From assembly GCA_008360955.1 (NCBI GenBank), contig LUCM01002882.1, positions 92,973 to 156,972 of the forward strand: a stretch of DNA of 64,000 bases. The letters are read 5' to 3'. The notes beneath the pieces were generated by a model. That model worked only from the letters and a program-made list of their open reading frames with translations. It was not told the origin of the DNA and searched no databases. The stretch comes from Fasciolopsis buskii (taxonomy: Eukaryota; Platyhelminthes; Trematoda; Plagiorchiida; Fasciolidae). A program made the translations under genes and the position numbers. Shown one piece after another: positions 25,294-37,664 of the stretch; position 1 is the first letter of the stretch, and each line of letters starts with the position of its first letter.

Positions 25294-25382
25294 GATATAT
25301 ATATATATGTACATATATATGCATATATTTACACAACATGTATATACATATATATATATATATATACTACGTATATATATAG
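25294..25382. repeat. AT-rich (TATATG/ATAC) microsatellite
   Basis: An imperfect alternating TA tract, interrupted by GTAC and GCAT, is strongly self-complementary. It is one of several similar tracts in the window. Confidence 0.85.
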
Positions 25383-25913
25383 GTATGTGAGTTCGCATCC
25401 TGTGCCATAATTTCCCCACAACTTTTTTTTGCAGATCCGTATTCTAGTACGCAATGTCACTTCATACAATGTCTATTCATACACTTTCCGTACTCATTCA
25501 CTGGTTCGTTTAACCCACACAACATTAAAGCCTGTTCTACAAGCCCTTGCAAATGTTGTTTGAGGCTCGTTTAATCGCTTTGGTCTAGCGCAAAGGTCAA
25601 GGGAATAGAACTTGGACATGCATGCAACGAAATGCGTGTCAATCTCAATCAATCGTGGGTCCTGGATATGTTCAACTTCTGTCAAATACGCCCATCTAAC
25701 TGATCCAATCACGGGCAAAGTGGTTGCGAATATTTGGATCTAGGTAGTTTTTTCTTTTTTCCAATCAAAATGGATAATTTCATCGATAGGTATCCCGGTT
25801 GTTTCAAACGTTGCAGTCCAGGTTGTCCTTGTCGTGTTGAACTCTTTACACGCAATTTGCTCCACATTTCACAACCTGTTGAAAAATGAAAAGAAGAAAG
25901 AACACAAGACGAG

Positions 25914-25984
25914 AGACAGGTAGACAGACATCCAGAAAGACAGACAGACAGAAAGTGAGTTGGAAAGAAAGAAAGCAAAGAAAA
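25914..25984. repeat. AGAC/GAAA purine-rich microsatellite
   Basis: Repeated AGACAG and GAAAG units give a strand-asymmetric purine run. The minus-strand frame with repeated Ser-Val-Cys-Leu is an artefact of it. Confidence 0.7.
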
Positions 25985-26358
25985 CACGGCCAGCTGTTTC
26001 TATCTCAGTTTGATCACACCTAATAGTTTGGCAAATGACAGGAAAAAAACCGCACAAAAAGCGCATGTTCCAGCCAGCTGTTATCCTACCTCATTTGGCT
26101 CGCACGATACGCGAGTTGTGATAGATTGAATGGGCCATCTCAATCACAGACGAAGAAAGCACACTCGGGTTTATGCATGGATGTGCATGTTGAACAGATT
26201 TGATTTAATTAAACTTCACGTCAACTGCTAAATGGGAAGATACATTGCGAATGGAATGTGTTCAACCCTACCCCACCACGGCTCCTGGTGTGACGTCTTC
26301 GAGCTTGGCTTTTTGACTTTGAAGAAATAACGGTGAGCACTGAGCTGTGTACGAGCAG

Positions 26359-26541
26359 CCTGAGGGAGCCATATTCGTGGCGATCAATGGGATTCAGTTA
26401 GTGGATTTTAAATCCAACCATCGCCTGCTAGACCACCTTTACCCCAAACTGAGCCATCCGGGACTCACGGAAACCAAAAATTTCAAACTAAGTTGTTCAC
26501 GCATTTCCTTATTCCATTGGTGTCGGTTTCGGCATAATAAG
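26359..26541 (+). CDS. Candidate exon with PTB/FERM-F3-like pattern
   Basis: The frame after the acceptor-like GTACGAGCAG reads EGAIFVAINGIQLVDFKSN followed by HRLLDHLYP. PTB and FERM F3 lobes (PH superfold), for example in tensins or MyTH4-FERM proteins, show the pattern hydrophobic strand, G-I-x-L-x-D, then L-x-x-H-x-x-P. The candidate exon ends at K before GTCCGT, a weak donor, at 26542. Its second half (RISLFHWCRFRHNK) is strand-like. The family pattern is known, but its presence here is read by eye only. No neighbouring exons of the same protein were found, and the plus-strand frames at 27343-27597 and 27618-27878 are unassigned. Confidence 0.3.
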
Positions 26542-28423
26542 GTCCGTTGTCCAGGCGTGAGCCGACATTTTTGGCTATCTTGGAATTGATCCCATTCTTT
26601 ATATAATACACACGGAAGTGACACCGACTTTGGTGTGCTGTTTGTTACGCTGCTGTTTGATCTATTTAGAGCAAGCCCTCTACCCTTCGAATGAAGTGCT
26701 GAAGTTTTCAAAAGGTCGCTTCATCTTGACTTATTATCGCTCTTCATATTTACAAGAGGTTTCACCTTCCTCCAGTCTAATTTGTTGAAAATGTCTTTTG
26801 TGACCTTGTTTCCCGATGGTCCTTGCAATGCCAAAATCGATTTTCGTCATCTAGAACGTGATCTGAATGAAACTGAATACTGACGTCCATCCCGTTACCT
26901 ATCATCATTTGTTTTCAATCGTACGTAGTCGTGCGTGTGATTGAATTCACCAAGCCCTTTTGGACGAATTTCCCTACTAATAAGTAATATCGAGAGGGTT
27001 CAGATTCGTCTTTACCTTGTTGTACGTTTAATTCACAATCTTCCATAGGTTGCATAATGGATACATTTCATTCTGCCACTCGTCTCAAGCTAGGCTGCTC
27101 TCTTCTGGTACCTAAAATTCCGTCAAAAGTTTGCTTCGTATCTTGTTCATTCACGATTGAGTTTTGAACTACCAATAAGTGGTGTTATAGATCATCTGTT
27201 CTAATAGCCCAAGGGAAAAATTTTCGTGCGCTCTCATTCTCTTGCTCTTCTATCGTTGCCCCAACAAACATCCGTCGTTTGACGTTTTTGTTATACGTTT
27301 ACGGTGTTCGGGCTGAAAATTCATCCACTTCAGTGACTTGATGTGACTGGAACAAATGACGACTTCCGTCAACACCAGTATTCAGAACAAGTTGACATTA
27401 GAAGGATTCAGCTGTTAGCTTCGAGTACATGCGGGTGTACTCGAATCACGACTGTGCTAAACGGCATGAAAATTCTTGACTTCGATAACCATAAGACTTT
27501 CAACGTTTCCACTAATTTCTTTCTTATTACGCAACTTTTCATGGTCGCGGCAATAACGAACTTGAAATCGGCGGCACAGGATAACGATCAGTCCTAGTCA
27601 CATTTTCTCTAACAGCTGTGATGTATGCATCATGCGCTGGATCACTTAGTTTCCCAAGGTCAAAAACGCTGTTTACAGACCGGCTATTTGCATTTATAAC
27701 ATTATGGATACTTATAAACCTGCATTCCGATGGAAAAGGGTTATCCAAAAGGAAGCAGAGGATTCGTTTTGCGATTTTCAAGTGCGTTGCTCACGTTCTG
27801 TCATCTGAATATTTGGTTTTTCCAAGCTCAAAGAAGGCAGTTATCACAAATCCTCGTGCCACGTCTACAATCAGATGAACACAGCGCCCGATCGACACGT
27901 CGCCCTTATTAGAGCACTTGATTCGACATGATCTTGCTGCTAACACTGAGAGGTATTTGCTTTGCCAATTGTTACGTGAATTAGCGTAATCTGCTCCGCA
28001 GCGCTTTGAGATGAATCAGTCCTGCACAGTATAAGCTTTGCAACCAAGCCAATTTATGTATTCTGATCGCTGAACCATGCTCAGCTGCCATGATTACTCG
28101 TTGGTGTTGACAATGGAACAAGGAAGCATTTTCGCCACCTTTCAATAGCGAACAGGACGTTGTTATTAAGTTCAAAAACATTCGGCTTTGGGCTACGGTA
28201 GGAACGCACTACCGCGCAGTTTTTCGTAATTTTGGATTCCACTGTAGTAGCAAAATGTCATAATAAAATTTCAGTACAGGACTTACAAATACCAAGAAAC
28301 GGAATTATAGGAATATAATGTGAAAAATTTTACTTCTTTTCATGCATCATACACTAATGCAAATTAAAAACTTACAGTTTGTGCGAATCTCTATGGTATT
28401 TTGTCTTCTTATTTCTTCTATCA

Positions 28424-28575
28424 ATGAAATAACGTCGTACATCATTTCTCAGGAAGGGGCCTTGGGCCACCTGAGGGCTGCCAACCGAGGAAGTTACCGA
28501 TGGTGGGAGGAATTGAACCGGCAACTTTCACGTCCGAAAGCCATGTCTTATTTGCTTAGCCACTGCGTCACCAAG
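28424..28575 (-). mobile_element. tRNA-derived SINE, family 1 (minus-strand copy)
   Basis: On the minus strand there is a Pol III A-box-like TGGCTAAGCAA (28552-28562). A B-box-like GGTTCAATTCC (28509-28519) follows after 32 bp, the normal tRNA spacing. A unique body then runs into the tail CCTTCCTGAGAAATGATGTA (and beyond), which is shared with the copy at 30994-31176. Matching head and tail in two copies on opposite strands define a SINE family. Confidence 0.65.
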
Positions 28576-28805
28576 GCAAGTGCACACGTATGCTTTTCGA
28601 ATAAATAGGTGAAACAAACCTCTTAGTCGGAAAATGGCTGCAGAATCTCTCTCTATATATAGCACGTATTTGCTGAGCTAGGCAAAAGACTATGGTACTG
28701 GTGATGCTACGTTTGTAATCAAACTGCCCAGCTTTGCGAACAAACCACTACCATTTTATGGAACTTTAAGCTACTAAAAGGGCATCATTCTCCAACCTGT
28801 TGCTC

Positions 28806-28860
28806 CTATATACATACTTATGTATATTCATATATATTGATATAAATATGTATATATATA
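28806..28860. repeat. AT-rich microsatellite
   Basis: Imperfect TATATA and ATACAT units. Confidence 0.75.
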
Positions 28861-30673
28861 AAATCAGATAAACCAGGTTTAAATATCGATTTACTTCATA
28901 TGTTGTTCAACCAATTGACGGGGTCAAATTGCGGTGTTTCTTAAGCTAGCTTCAGATCAGAAGCCCCTCCCAAGCGCTATCATGATTGGTCCGGGAAATT
29001 ACTCCTAGTTCAAGAACCCCAGCCACGCTGTCTACGTCCGCACTCTGCAGCTAACCGACAAATCAACATGAGTCAAGTGACCGGTAGAAAGCCAGCAGTT
29101 GTGATTACATGGGTGTAATTCACCCGCACGATAGAACCTGGTTCAAACGAACAGTTCGCATTCCGGTCCACGAAAAAGTGTAGGCGTTTAAAGTACCAGA
29201 AATCCAAATCCGGGATGCAGAAAGTTAAGGTTAGTTGATGTTTCCGTCCAACTTTTCTTTTTTCAGCTTCATGATGTCTAAGAGCCTCGAGTTGCATTCA
29301 CCATCCAGTTAATGGGGTAACAGTGATTAACGAAGTTTGCTTGAAACTGCGAAGTCACGTTACTGGGCCCTGCAATTCACAACTGATGTGCCCATTTTCC
29401 AAATGCGCTTCCCATAGGGTGTTTTTATCTCACGCTTTGGCACAGTTTTGGAGGTCAGTTTAAGGCTACGTTTGTAGAGGACTAGTAGAGTCCGGTCAAT
29501 AAAGCGAGCCTCTATCGTACACGAATGATCATGAGACCACGGGCAGGATAAAATTTTTCACGGCTGCCACCACTTCCGGATATGTATTGGAACTGAAACA
29601 CGTGTGATTGCTTAAAAAGTTAGCTTATGATGGTTAGGAAACTTGCCCAAATTTTCAGCTTTTAAGATACGTTCATGCAAAAGTTGGGGTAAAATGTCGG
29701 TAGCATGTCAAGAATAATCGGAAGTATGAGAAATTGACTTGTGTATCGGTAAATTTTGATGCGATTCCAAAGATTATCAAAATAATGGTTATGATCGCTG
29801 CTACCACGGCAACCAGGCTGAGTGCATTCGTTGAAATAATTGAATAGTGCATGAAGACTAAAAGAAACTCCCTCATCCACATCTGGTAAATGATGATGTT
29901 GATGATGATGTAGATGTAAAGCTCATGTAATCCCCTGTACATGTTTTTCTTACCTGTTTGCACTCACTCTCGCTACGTATTAATATAAAATCGCAGCAAT
30001 TTGACGATCGAAACGGAGCAGCTTGTGTGCTCGGGCAGAATACACTGTCTCCTTACCGTTTGCTGACGCATACTCAAACTCCACTTACTCTCAATTCGAG
30101 TTTATTCCTACATCACCCTCGCAACCCCGGTCCTGAATGACAAATACAGGATCTTTTACTCGGAAACCAACGCACTGGTCAAACTAGCCTATCTTAGCCG
30201 ATTTGAATAATATCGCGATAAAAAGAATTATTTTTGTATAAAACAATTGACCCGGAATGGTTTTAGAAAAAGGTTAGAACAGGGGAAACGTGTAACATGT
30301 GCATCTAAATTTGCTTTGTTTGAATACAACCGACGACGCGTTTGCTTTGGATATCCATTCTAAAACAGCAAAAACAAAATACTTATCGATTCCCACGTAG
30401 TCCTGCGTGCTAAATTGGTTGACATTGTGTTGGAACTCGGATTCTAGGTTCCTGTCGTTAATTGTCCAGAGTGCTCATCTTACATTCGTTGACAGTAGGG
30501 TTACAAATTTCCCACTTGTTCTATCACCCCATTACGGAACTAGAACGAAGTGGTAGCCTAACGGTCAAAAACAAAAAAACCCATGGTTAAAAATTACCGA
30601 ACTACTCAAACAAACTACAGCAAATGTTTCATGGAATGGATATTCCACCTATGCATTGTGTACTAAAGAATCA

Positions 30674-30746
30674 AAACCACAAGCCGGAATCGAGCCAGCA
30701 ATCTTCCACTTACCGCGCACATGCTCTACCGCTGATCTTGCACTCC
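30674..30746 (-). other. tRNA-like sequence (pseudo-tRNA or SINE head)
   Basis: The minus strand has AGATCAGCGGTAGAGC, close to a tRNA D-arm with A box. After 32 bp comes GGCTCGATTCC, a B box within a pairing T-arm (GCTGG/CCGGC). The acceptor ends do not pair, so this is not a functional tRNA. It overlaps an 8-Cys frame (30710-30904) that I do not think is coding. Confidence 0.45.
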
Positions 30747-30993
30747 AAATAATTAAGTGAACAACCTGTGTTGCACAAATCATTATTCCGGTTGCACAAA
30801 GCAACTATCCTGTTATTCGTTGGATTGGTCACACATGCCGCTTTCCCACCGAAGCAAGCCGCACAGGTGAACAGGGTCCTATATATATTGTGACTTGCCT
30901 TCATGTGTTATGAGGAGCTTTGAGAAAACACTGGTTCGATTCCAGCTCATGGGGTAAGAGTTTGGACCCATAGTCAGTGGATTTTCCATCCTA

Positions 30994-31176
30994 TGGCCGG
31001 TGCTGGCCAAGCGGATAAGGTCGTGGCATTTGGCGTGAAGGTCGAGGGTTCGAATCCGCCCACCGCCAGTCACCTTTCTCACCTGACAGCACTTTGTTGG
31101 CCTCGGCCCCTTCCTGAAAAATGATGTACATTGTTATTTCACTATTAAAGGTAGCAAAAGGTAAAAGAAAAGAAAA
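30994..31176 (+). mobile_element. tRNA-derived SINE, family 1 (plus-strand copy)
   Basis: A box TGGCCAAGCGG (31004-31014), 32 bp spacing, perfect B box GGTTCGAATCC (31047-31057), then CCTCGGCCCCTTCCTGAAAA and ATGATGTAC. The end is an A-rich AAAGGTA-type run (to about 31176). The head resembles a Leu/Ser-type tRNA. The tail matches the minus-strand copy at 28424-28575. The boundaries are approximate. Confidence 0.65.
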
Positions 31177-31586
31177 GTCTGCTTTTTGTATTACCTCAAA
31201 ACACCTGAAAATAAAGCTCTTTTAAATTGCAGGATTAACTTCTGTTCAAAAAAAACGCCAGCGTTTGTGAACGACTCAAAATTAGTTATCGCCGAAAACA
31301 ATAAGAATAATGGGAGAAGATGGTTGTTAGGAGGCCTACTTGATCGTTCTCTCTGTCGTTCGTTCAGTAATCCATTCACGTGCATTCTGACCGCTGTTTG
31401 TGTCCAGCTGACCGAGTAAACAAATTCATCATGTTCCTATGGTAGCAAAAGAACTTTCTGATCAAACCGGTAAATGAAGGGTGTGTGAATCGGGCGAATC
31501 ACTTTGTGTAATAGGCCACCCATGCCGTATACAGACCTTGCATAATGTTTACGAACACCGAGGCTACAGCCAGGTTTTTCCTGAAT

Positions 31587-31625
31587 GCATACACACACGC
31601 ACACATGCACACATGCAAACGCAAA
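31587..31625. repeat. CA/CACATG microsatellite
   Basis: Imperfect ACACGC and ACACATGC units. Confidence 0.6.
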
Positions 31626-31969
31626 TAAACGCTCATGTGCACGCACGTGCATGATTACACGCCGCAGAGGCCAACTGAACGCGCAAGCAAACACTTATTC
31701 AATGCACTTGGGCAGTGTTCAAAAACATTGCATAATTTCTAAAAATAATCACAGCTGCCAGCTATTTTTTCATACTCAATGACTGTTCAAAAATCAGTGG
31801 TTTGTTTTCAGTATTCAAATGACCAAATTCCTGTGCTTGAGGAAGAATATTTGACTTTGCATCAAACCATGTAAACCTATGGCAAACAAGATACACTATG
31901 ATAAAACTCACGATAGTTAAAATTCCCAAGGTAGCAGCATTGTACGTGATATTACCTTCTGGAGATACT

Positions 31970-31996
<27 letters not shown>
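31970..31996. repeat. (AT)n microsatellite
   Basis: A pure AT dinucleotide run. Confidence 0.9.
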
Positions 31997-32004
<8 letters not shown>

Positions 32005-32946
32005 CATGGTTCCAAATAACCCACTGAAGCCGGTTCCAGCGGTCATTTCAGTGCCGAAGAAAACTTTAATTAATTGTTATTTTATCATTTTTTGTTCTGA
32101 CAAGGGGGGGGGTGACAAATCCTGAATTTAGGGATTTTCCGATTTCACTCAATCGGTTTTTCGTTGATTGTGGTCTTTTGTCTTCCGTTGCATGATTCCT
32201 GATGGTCAACTAGCGTTTTGAGTGAACCAGCAATTTTTGAGCATGAAATTCACGCAGGATATCAGTGTGAACTCGTTCGTGATAAACTAGCGCAGATTTG
32301 TAGTTAAGTTTTGCATACCAGTACCAAATTTGTTTCTGTTTACAGATCGAACAAGATCAACTATACCAAATGCAATACAATATTCCCTTGGATTTTCTTA
32401 TATGAATAGTAAATCTAGCATAAGTTCTTCCGCGCGAGTTTATAAAAAATCTCTTCAACCTGGAATCTAAGAGAAATCGAATCGGTACAGTGGATGATTC
32501 GTGTCATTTCGTTGACCTCAATTGAATTTAATCATTGCTATAAGGCTGAAATACTGCGCATCGTATTGGGGTCACTTTAGACACAAATCCGTGAGATAGG
32601 TGCTCGGTATTTTCTGTTCACGGATCAACGGGAGATGTGATGCAATAGGGAAGGCGCAATGTGACGTGCACACGATGAACCAAATGGCTTAATCTTCCTA
32701 ATTTCGATGGGCAAAATTTGTTTTTTTGTGTCACTGTCACGCACGCTGTTCCCGAATTGTTTAGGAAGGAGAGAGAATGACACTGAGGGGATCATGAATA
32801 TCCTTGTGAATTTTCACGTTACATACCTTCCTCGGATAAATTTTTTCTACCGTCGATTGAGAAAATGTTTGTAAAGACCAGTCAGCCTCACAAACATCAG
32901 TTTACCCTAACATCATATAGATTTTTGCATCGATCAATTCATTTCT

Positions 32947-33235
32947 TTATACAACCAAAATTAAGACAACACAACGGGGCTCCGCTGCCACCGGGAAGTT
33001 CCCATATTCACGGCAGATGTTTAAGTCTTGGTTGACCTGTTCGAATAAGGAATTGCATACAGTAGCTGATCTTACTGCTCTACGGCTGGTTTTTCCATGT
33101 ATTTTGTTGCACTTTAAATAATCCGGCTTTTTTATCGGTTTCCCATTCCTTCTAAGCACAATAATCGGTCTAGGCAACCCATTCTTACTACCACCCGACA
33201 ATGGGTGCAAAGGTTTTATGCAGCTCAGATAAAAT
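32947..33235 (-). CDS. Candidate terminal exon, minus strand, unidentified
   Basis: The minus-strand frame runs from just after an in-frame TAA, with a possible acceptor GTAAAG, to a TAA near 32947. The peptide has a PLSGGSKNG loop, a basic segment (LRRNGKPIKKPDYLKCNKIH), then NSLFEQVNQDLNICREYG. The composition looks coding and could be the C-terminus of the gene whose exons lie at 34.1-34.8 kb on the same strand. I recognise no family. Confidence 0.25.
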
Positions 33236-34107
33236 CTTTACTTTGATGTATATGAAAGACTGACTGATATTGATTTCTACTGTAGGTCGGTACAATGGCA
33301 AAAAATATATTCAAGTGACTCAGCAGGACAATTTTTTTCCCCAGTGAGATTAATACAAGCAAACTTTTTATCCAGCAAAATGCTCATACTCCAGGGTCGT
33401 TTCCGATCGCCGGATATGATTATATTGGACAGCTTATTTGTTCCTCCCATCTAGTAATCTGTAAAATGTTAGATCAGTATGAAGTATATAAGCACAATAA
33501 AAATTACATCAAACTTATACGCGACTAAAATCGCCATAAGTTATGCTGGCTCACTGGTCATCGCCGTTTGTGCGAAACTGAGGTCACTTAGATGTTTGCT
33601 TTTAATGTCGGGGATCATTGATCCGATGTTGACCTCAAAGCTTTATGCCGTTTTCTATGGCACCGATTCAACTTTTTAGCTAGACAAAATGATGGTTCCG
33701 CTCCTGTGGACAGCGGTGAGGACGGTGTTACACAAAGCAGTTTCGCGTCCGGATTTAGCAATGCGTGTCCAAGCTTTGATGATTTATAACTATTCGGGAA
33801 GGAAAAATGTGATGGAATATCCGCCTTCAGATAATATTCATTGTACTAGGTTGTCCGGAGATTTCGTCTAAGGCAATCACTGATGAGCTGCTTCATTTAG
33901 GCACCAAGCTTCACATCCATAGATAAGCACCTTCCCAAGAGAAAAGTAAAATAACAAGGCATCAACTGCCATCGACCACGAAAAGATTAGGACCAACATA
34001 TCAAAGCGACCAGCTGAATTGCCTAGTGGACTTTAATGTTGCTGCGATCGGTTTAAGCCAGCTCATTTAAGATACCCCTTCGCCCGAGAACCACATTATG
34101 TCCTTAC

Positions 34108-34300
34108 TGGTTTCCTGTGAAAACTGATTGGTAATAGTAAACTTCACATAATAAGCGAGCCTTTTCAACAATCTTAAGGAAAAGGGAACCCGGACGACGA
34201 GATGTTATAGCAGCTGGTAACGTAGTATTCTTCAAAACGACGATTATACCGTCAGATATCCAATAATCGGACGTTTGGACAATCACTCGGAGGCGGATTT
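34108..34300 (-). CDS. Candidate internal exon, minus strand, unidentified
   Basis: The acceptor GACTGTCAACAG lies before 34300 (phase 1) and the donor GTAAGG directly after 34108 (phase 2). The frame gives IRLRVIVQTSDYWISDGIIV, KNTTLPAAITSRRPGSLFLK and KARLLCEVYYYQSVFTGN. It has alternating strands and one helix, as in a beta-rich globular domain. It is one of the better exon candidates in the window because both splice sites are good and the peptide is convincing. The product is unknown. Confidence 0.4.
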
Positions 34301-34590
34301 CTGTTGACAGTCTTAAATTTGGTCATATAACGGACTGGACGGTTGTAAAATTTACCAAAAAGACTAAAGGAGCCATGAGAATGGGGAAGGGTGGTTGGCG
34401 ATAGAATAGGAATAACATTCTTTTTATAGAACGACTCTCCAAATCAATGTGGATGAATTGTGAGTACTGATTTGGGTAGCCTTACCTAAGAACTAACGAA
34501 TGAATAGGTCTTTTAATTAAATCAGACAGCAAAAAGCCGAACAATAGTCCATTTTTTTACTACAGAATACTGCGCAACCGTGGTTCACAC

Positions 34591-34760
34591 GCCCATTCCA
34601 GTCACGCTTATGGTCACGTCTGTGCACGTTTCGGTTTCCATTGCATCCCATTCGGATTCAAACAAAGTGTTCAGTACAACGAGGAATGTTCGGGTCCGTC
34701 GTACGGGAATTACGTGCAGCGATTTATTGGTCAACCGTAATGATGGTCTTCGCAATTTTT
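34591..34760 (-). CDS. Candidate exon, minus strand, unidentified
   Basis: After the acceptor ACTGGTAACAG the minus frame reads RRPSLRLTNKSLHVIPVRRT, then TFLVVLNTLFESEWDAMETE and DVTISVTGMG, up to a weak donor GTGTGA. A caution is that the plus strand also has an open frame here, preceded by a strong acceptor TTTTTTTACTACAG. That frame ends in a hydrophobic segment YWSTVMMVFAIFLLPVLIS and a stop near 34782. Strand assignment is therefore uncertain. The neighbour at 34108-34300 favours minus. Confidence 0.25.
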
Positions 34761-34782
34761 CTGTTACCAGTTTTGATTAGTT

Positions 34783-37664
34783 AATGGATTCGACAATATG
34801 TGCAATGATTGATCCGTTTTGTCCCTCCACACAACAGAAGTTCCGTGCAGTAGACCAAAAATTGTATTGTATTGTAAAATTATCAAACTAACATTTCGGC
34901 CGGCAGCAAGGAGTAAAAAACTATATCCATTTAAAATTATGAAAACTTAATATGGTAAACGTGCACGCCAATCAGATATGGATGTTAGGTGAAAAGTCTT
35001 CAGTTATGAATGTCTGAATACGGAATGAGGCACACTCTGTTATTTTGCAAATGGAATACCAGCTAATTTTCGAACAGTGGAAATCCGATAGACATTAATG
35101 CAAGAGGAAATCAGTTTATACTTCGAACGAACAAGTGGATGAACGTAAATGACAGGAACATACGTTATTGCATAAAGGTTGCGTAGGATGTGGAACAATT
35201 TTTGATGAAGCATTTTCGGGAGGCTTTGATGTGCAAGTAACTTAGTTTGTTGATAAAGTAATAGAAAGGAAAAAGAGAGACATGGGGGCTGATGGACGAA
35301 TCTCAGGAAAATAAATGAAGATCTTTTTTCAGTATGCCCGAAAAAATACGTGGAGCACTAAATGATAGAAGTGATGACAGTTTGCTCTGCACCAAACCGT
35401 TTCAGTCTTTGGAGTTCGAATGACGGACGACATAATCTATGTGACAGTCCACGATATGAGGGGATCATTGTAAACCGGTGAAAGTTGTAATGTCTAAGCA
35501 TTTTACAGAAACGGCCCTGGAAACGGAAAAAGTGTCAGTTACCGAATGCTCGCTGGAGAAAGGTGAGCTAGAAGAATATAGGTGCGTGCAGTATATTTCG
35601 ATGTTAGACATATGGAGACAAAAACAAGTTGAATAGCTCGCAAACTTCCGGGGAAATGTACGAAGCTCAGTTGAGTGGAAACTGACTCGCAGCCAGTGAC
35701 ATAAGCGGGAAACTAACCACGTGAATCAGTGGACAGATCATGAAGGTAAGTAGTTGAAAGCAAAATCAATTGACAACCTATTGTGAAGTTGTTAGGTAAT
35801 GAACTCGATAAGTGATAACAAAACTTTGTTTGTTCAGTTCTATTAGCAAAATAGTCTTTCAGCCACGATAGTAGACAATCGATTTGTCTAAAAGACTCTC
35901 GAAAGAAACAACAACTGAGCAAAAGCATAGGAACAATCTAAGAGGATGCAATGGACTGACTTCTGAGGGTTGTTTAAACTTTCAGTAAGAAAATATCAGA
36001 GTGAGGCTACTGCATCCAGAATAAACCTAAGCCGCGCTTGGGCAAACTGAAATCGGTCATTCGGGATAAGAAGGAAAAAAACGCAACAAAAACCGAATGT
36101 CGTCTTGACAAAATTTTTGAGATTGTATGTTTGATGATGGGAATGACATTTGTAGACTTCCAAGGCCCGAGGTAAAACCGGTGGCAAAAGATTCGTTGAC
36201 TATAGAAGCCATAATTCACACCAGAGTGCTTATTCGCCACTCGAGCCGTATGGGAGACAAGCCTTCCGGACCGACTACGTGGGCAAATTCCTGCAGCGCG
36301 AAGATGCTGAAGTAAATAGATCAGTTTATGAGGTTGCAGATATTGCAGGAGATGACAGAGTGTGGCTGGACGGGTGAATGGATGCGCCATTCATAATATT
36401 GGCATTTGCAGTGCAAATCGGCCAAAAAATGCACTGTCCAAATTGAAACCGGATACCTTGCCAGAGAGTCTTACAGTTGGTAGTGCCCGCTAACTGACTG
36501 GCGGCAGTTAAGCTCAGTGTTTTTATTTCTTGTTTGATCGAAATAGACCTGTGTTTCTGGAAATTTCTTTCAGCTGGTTGGTTTAAGTAGAGGCGATACC
36601 AATCCTCCATTTTCACAGATCAGTTTTACAGGGTAATCATGGGTCAGAAATTGCATTATGTCCTTGTGATTAAGTCTGCAGTAGTGAGACAGCATTCACA
36701 GGAAAATCGCGAAGAAGCATTTTTGAGGCAAAGGAATATTCTCGAAGACAGTCGTTTTGTTGTCTTAGATTTGATTTTTGTCCTGTCATGTGCTTGACGG
36801 GCATCGCGGGAAAAACTGAAGCAAGAAGGTGATCAATCAACAAAAATAGGATTACGAACTTTTTAGCTGAAAAAGATCAGAATGATTGGTGTGCATTCTG
36901 TCTAGAATTCGATCTCCTCTTTTAGAGTAATGCACAGAAAACAGTGAAAAGCATGAACACTGAAACTTAAAGAGTGAAACAATAGTGATACATGAACAGA
37001 TATTAAAGGCGCAATGGGTCGGGGAAATATTTCACATGGAACAAAAATGAAAGTTTATGCACACTAATTATTGTCCCACGGAGAGGCACAAATTTGGGAT
37101 GAAATTTAGACATCCCACGGTACTGCAAGAAGCATTGAAACCATGGTGGACTTGAGTGACCATTGATTATTGTTATAGGTTGCAATACGGACGAATGCCT
37201 TCTTTCAATGAACTGCATCGTGACGAAAGCTCTGAAAGCTTGCAAGGTGAACGAGATAATCATCAGTATTTTCGTTGGGTGAGGCTTCCTTAATGGCACA
37301 GTATTTCCCCGAACAGAAGTGTGAATTTAGTGCTAGCTTCATTCCAGGGCCGTGATCTTGTGTGTTCTTCGACTAAGAAGCACCCGCCGACCAGCACTGT
37401 TTAATCTGTGTTCTTTCATGTCAGATGGACTAACTATTCTTCTTAGATTTTGCCCAATTCGAATTTGCGTAATTACTTTCTACTGGAAGAAATCGAATGG
37501 TAGATATTTGACCAATTGTAACCGGGAGTATTAAACACCTCTTTAATCCTTTCGTTTGGAAAACAGCCCTAATGCCCGAAAGGAAGATGTACTAGAACGA
37601 GATAATCTCGATGCGCTAAAGAAGTCTTGTGGGAATGGTTTATGTTGTCAAATGAAAAATTTAC
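34783..37664. other. Probably intronic or intergenic, no recognised gene
   Basis: A plus-strand frame at 36127-36315, with an ACATTTGTAG acceptor-like site, and a 127-codon minus frame at 36007-36390 overlap, so at most one is real. A minus frame at 37003-37299 ends in FLFHVKYFPDPLRL and might belong with the exon at 37665-37865, but its splice sites are poor. Confidence 0.3.

Larger units (their letters stand above)
18741..26358. other. Mostly unassigned stretch with microsatellites
   Basis: This holds the AT/GA microsatellite at 20435-20478, the hammerhead-like motifs near 20.53 and 25.16 kb, the ATG-type microsatellite at 25294-25382 and a GA-rich run at 25914-25984. A 113-codon ATG-started frame at 23259-23600 (+) has protein-like composition but no motif I can name. 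Nothing else is supported. Confidence 0.4.
31177..32946. other. No recognised gene
   Basis: This holds two microsatellites (31587-31625 and 31970-31996) and a run of nine G at 32104-32112. Nothing else could be assigned. Confidence 0.4.

Noticed and set aside
30710..30904. Eight-Cys minus-strand frame resembling a small secreted protein
   Set aside because: It overlaps the tRNA-like unit, and the Cys spacing fits no family I know. Probably not coding.
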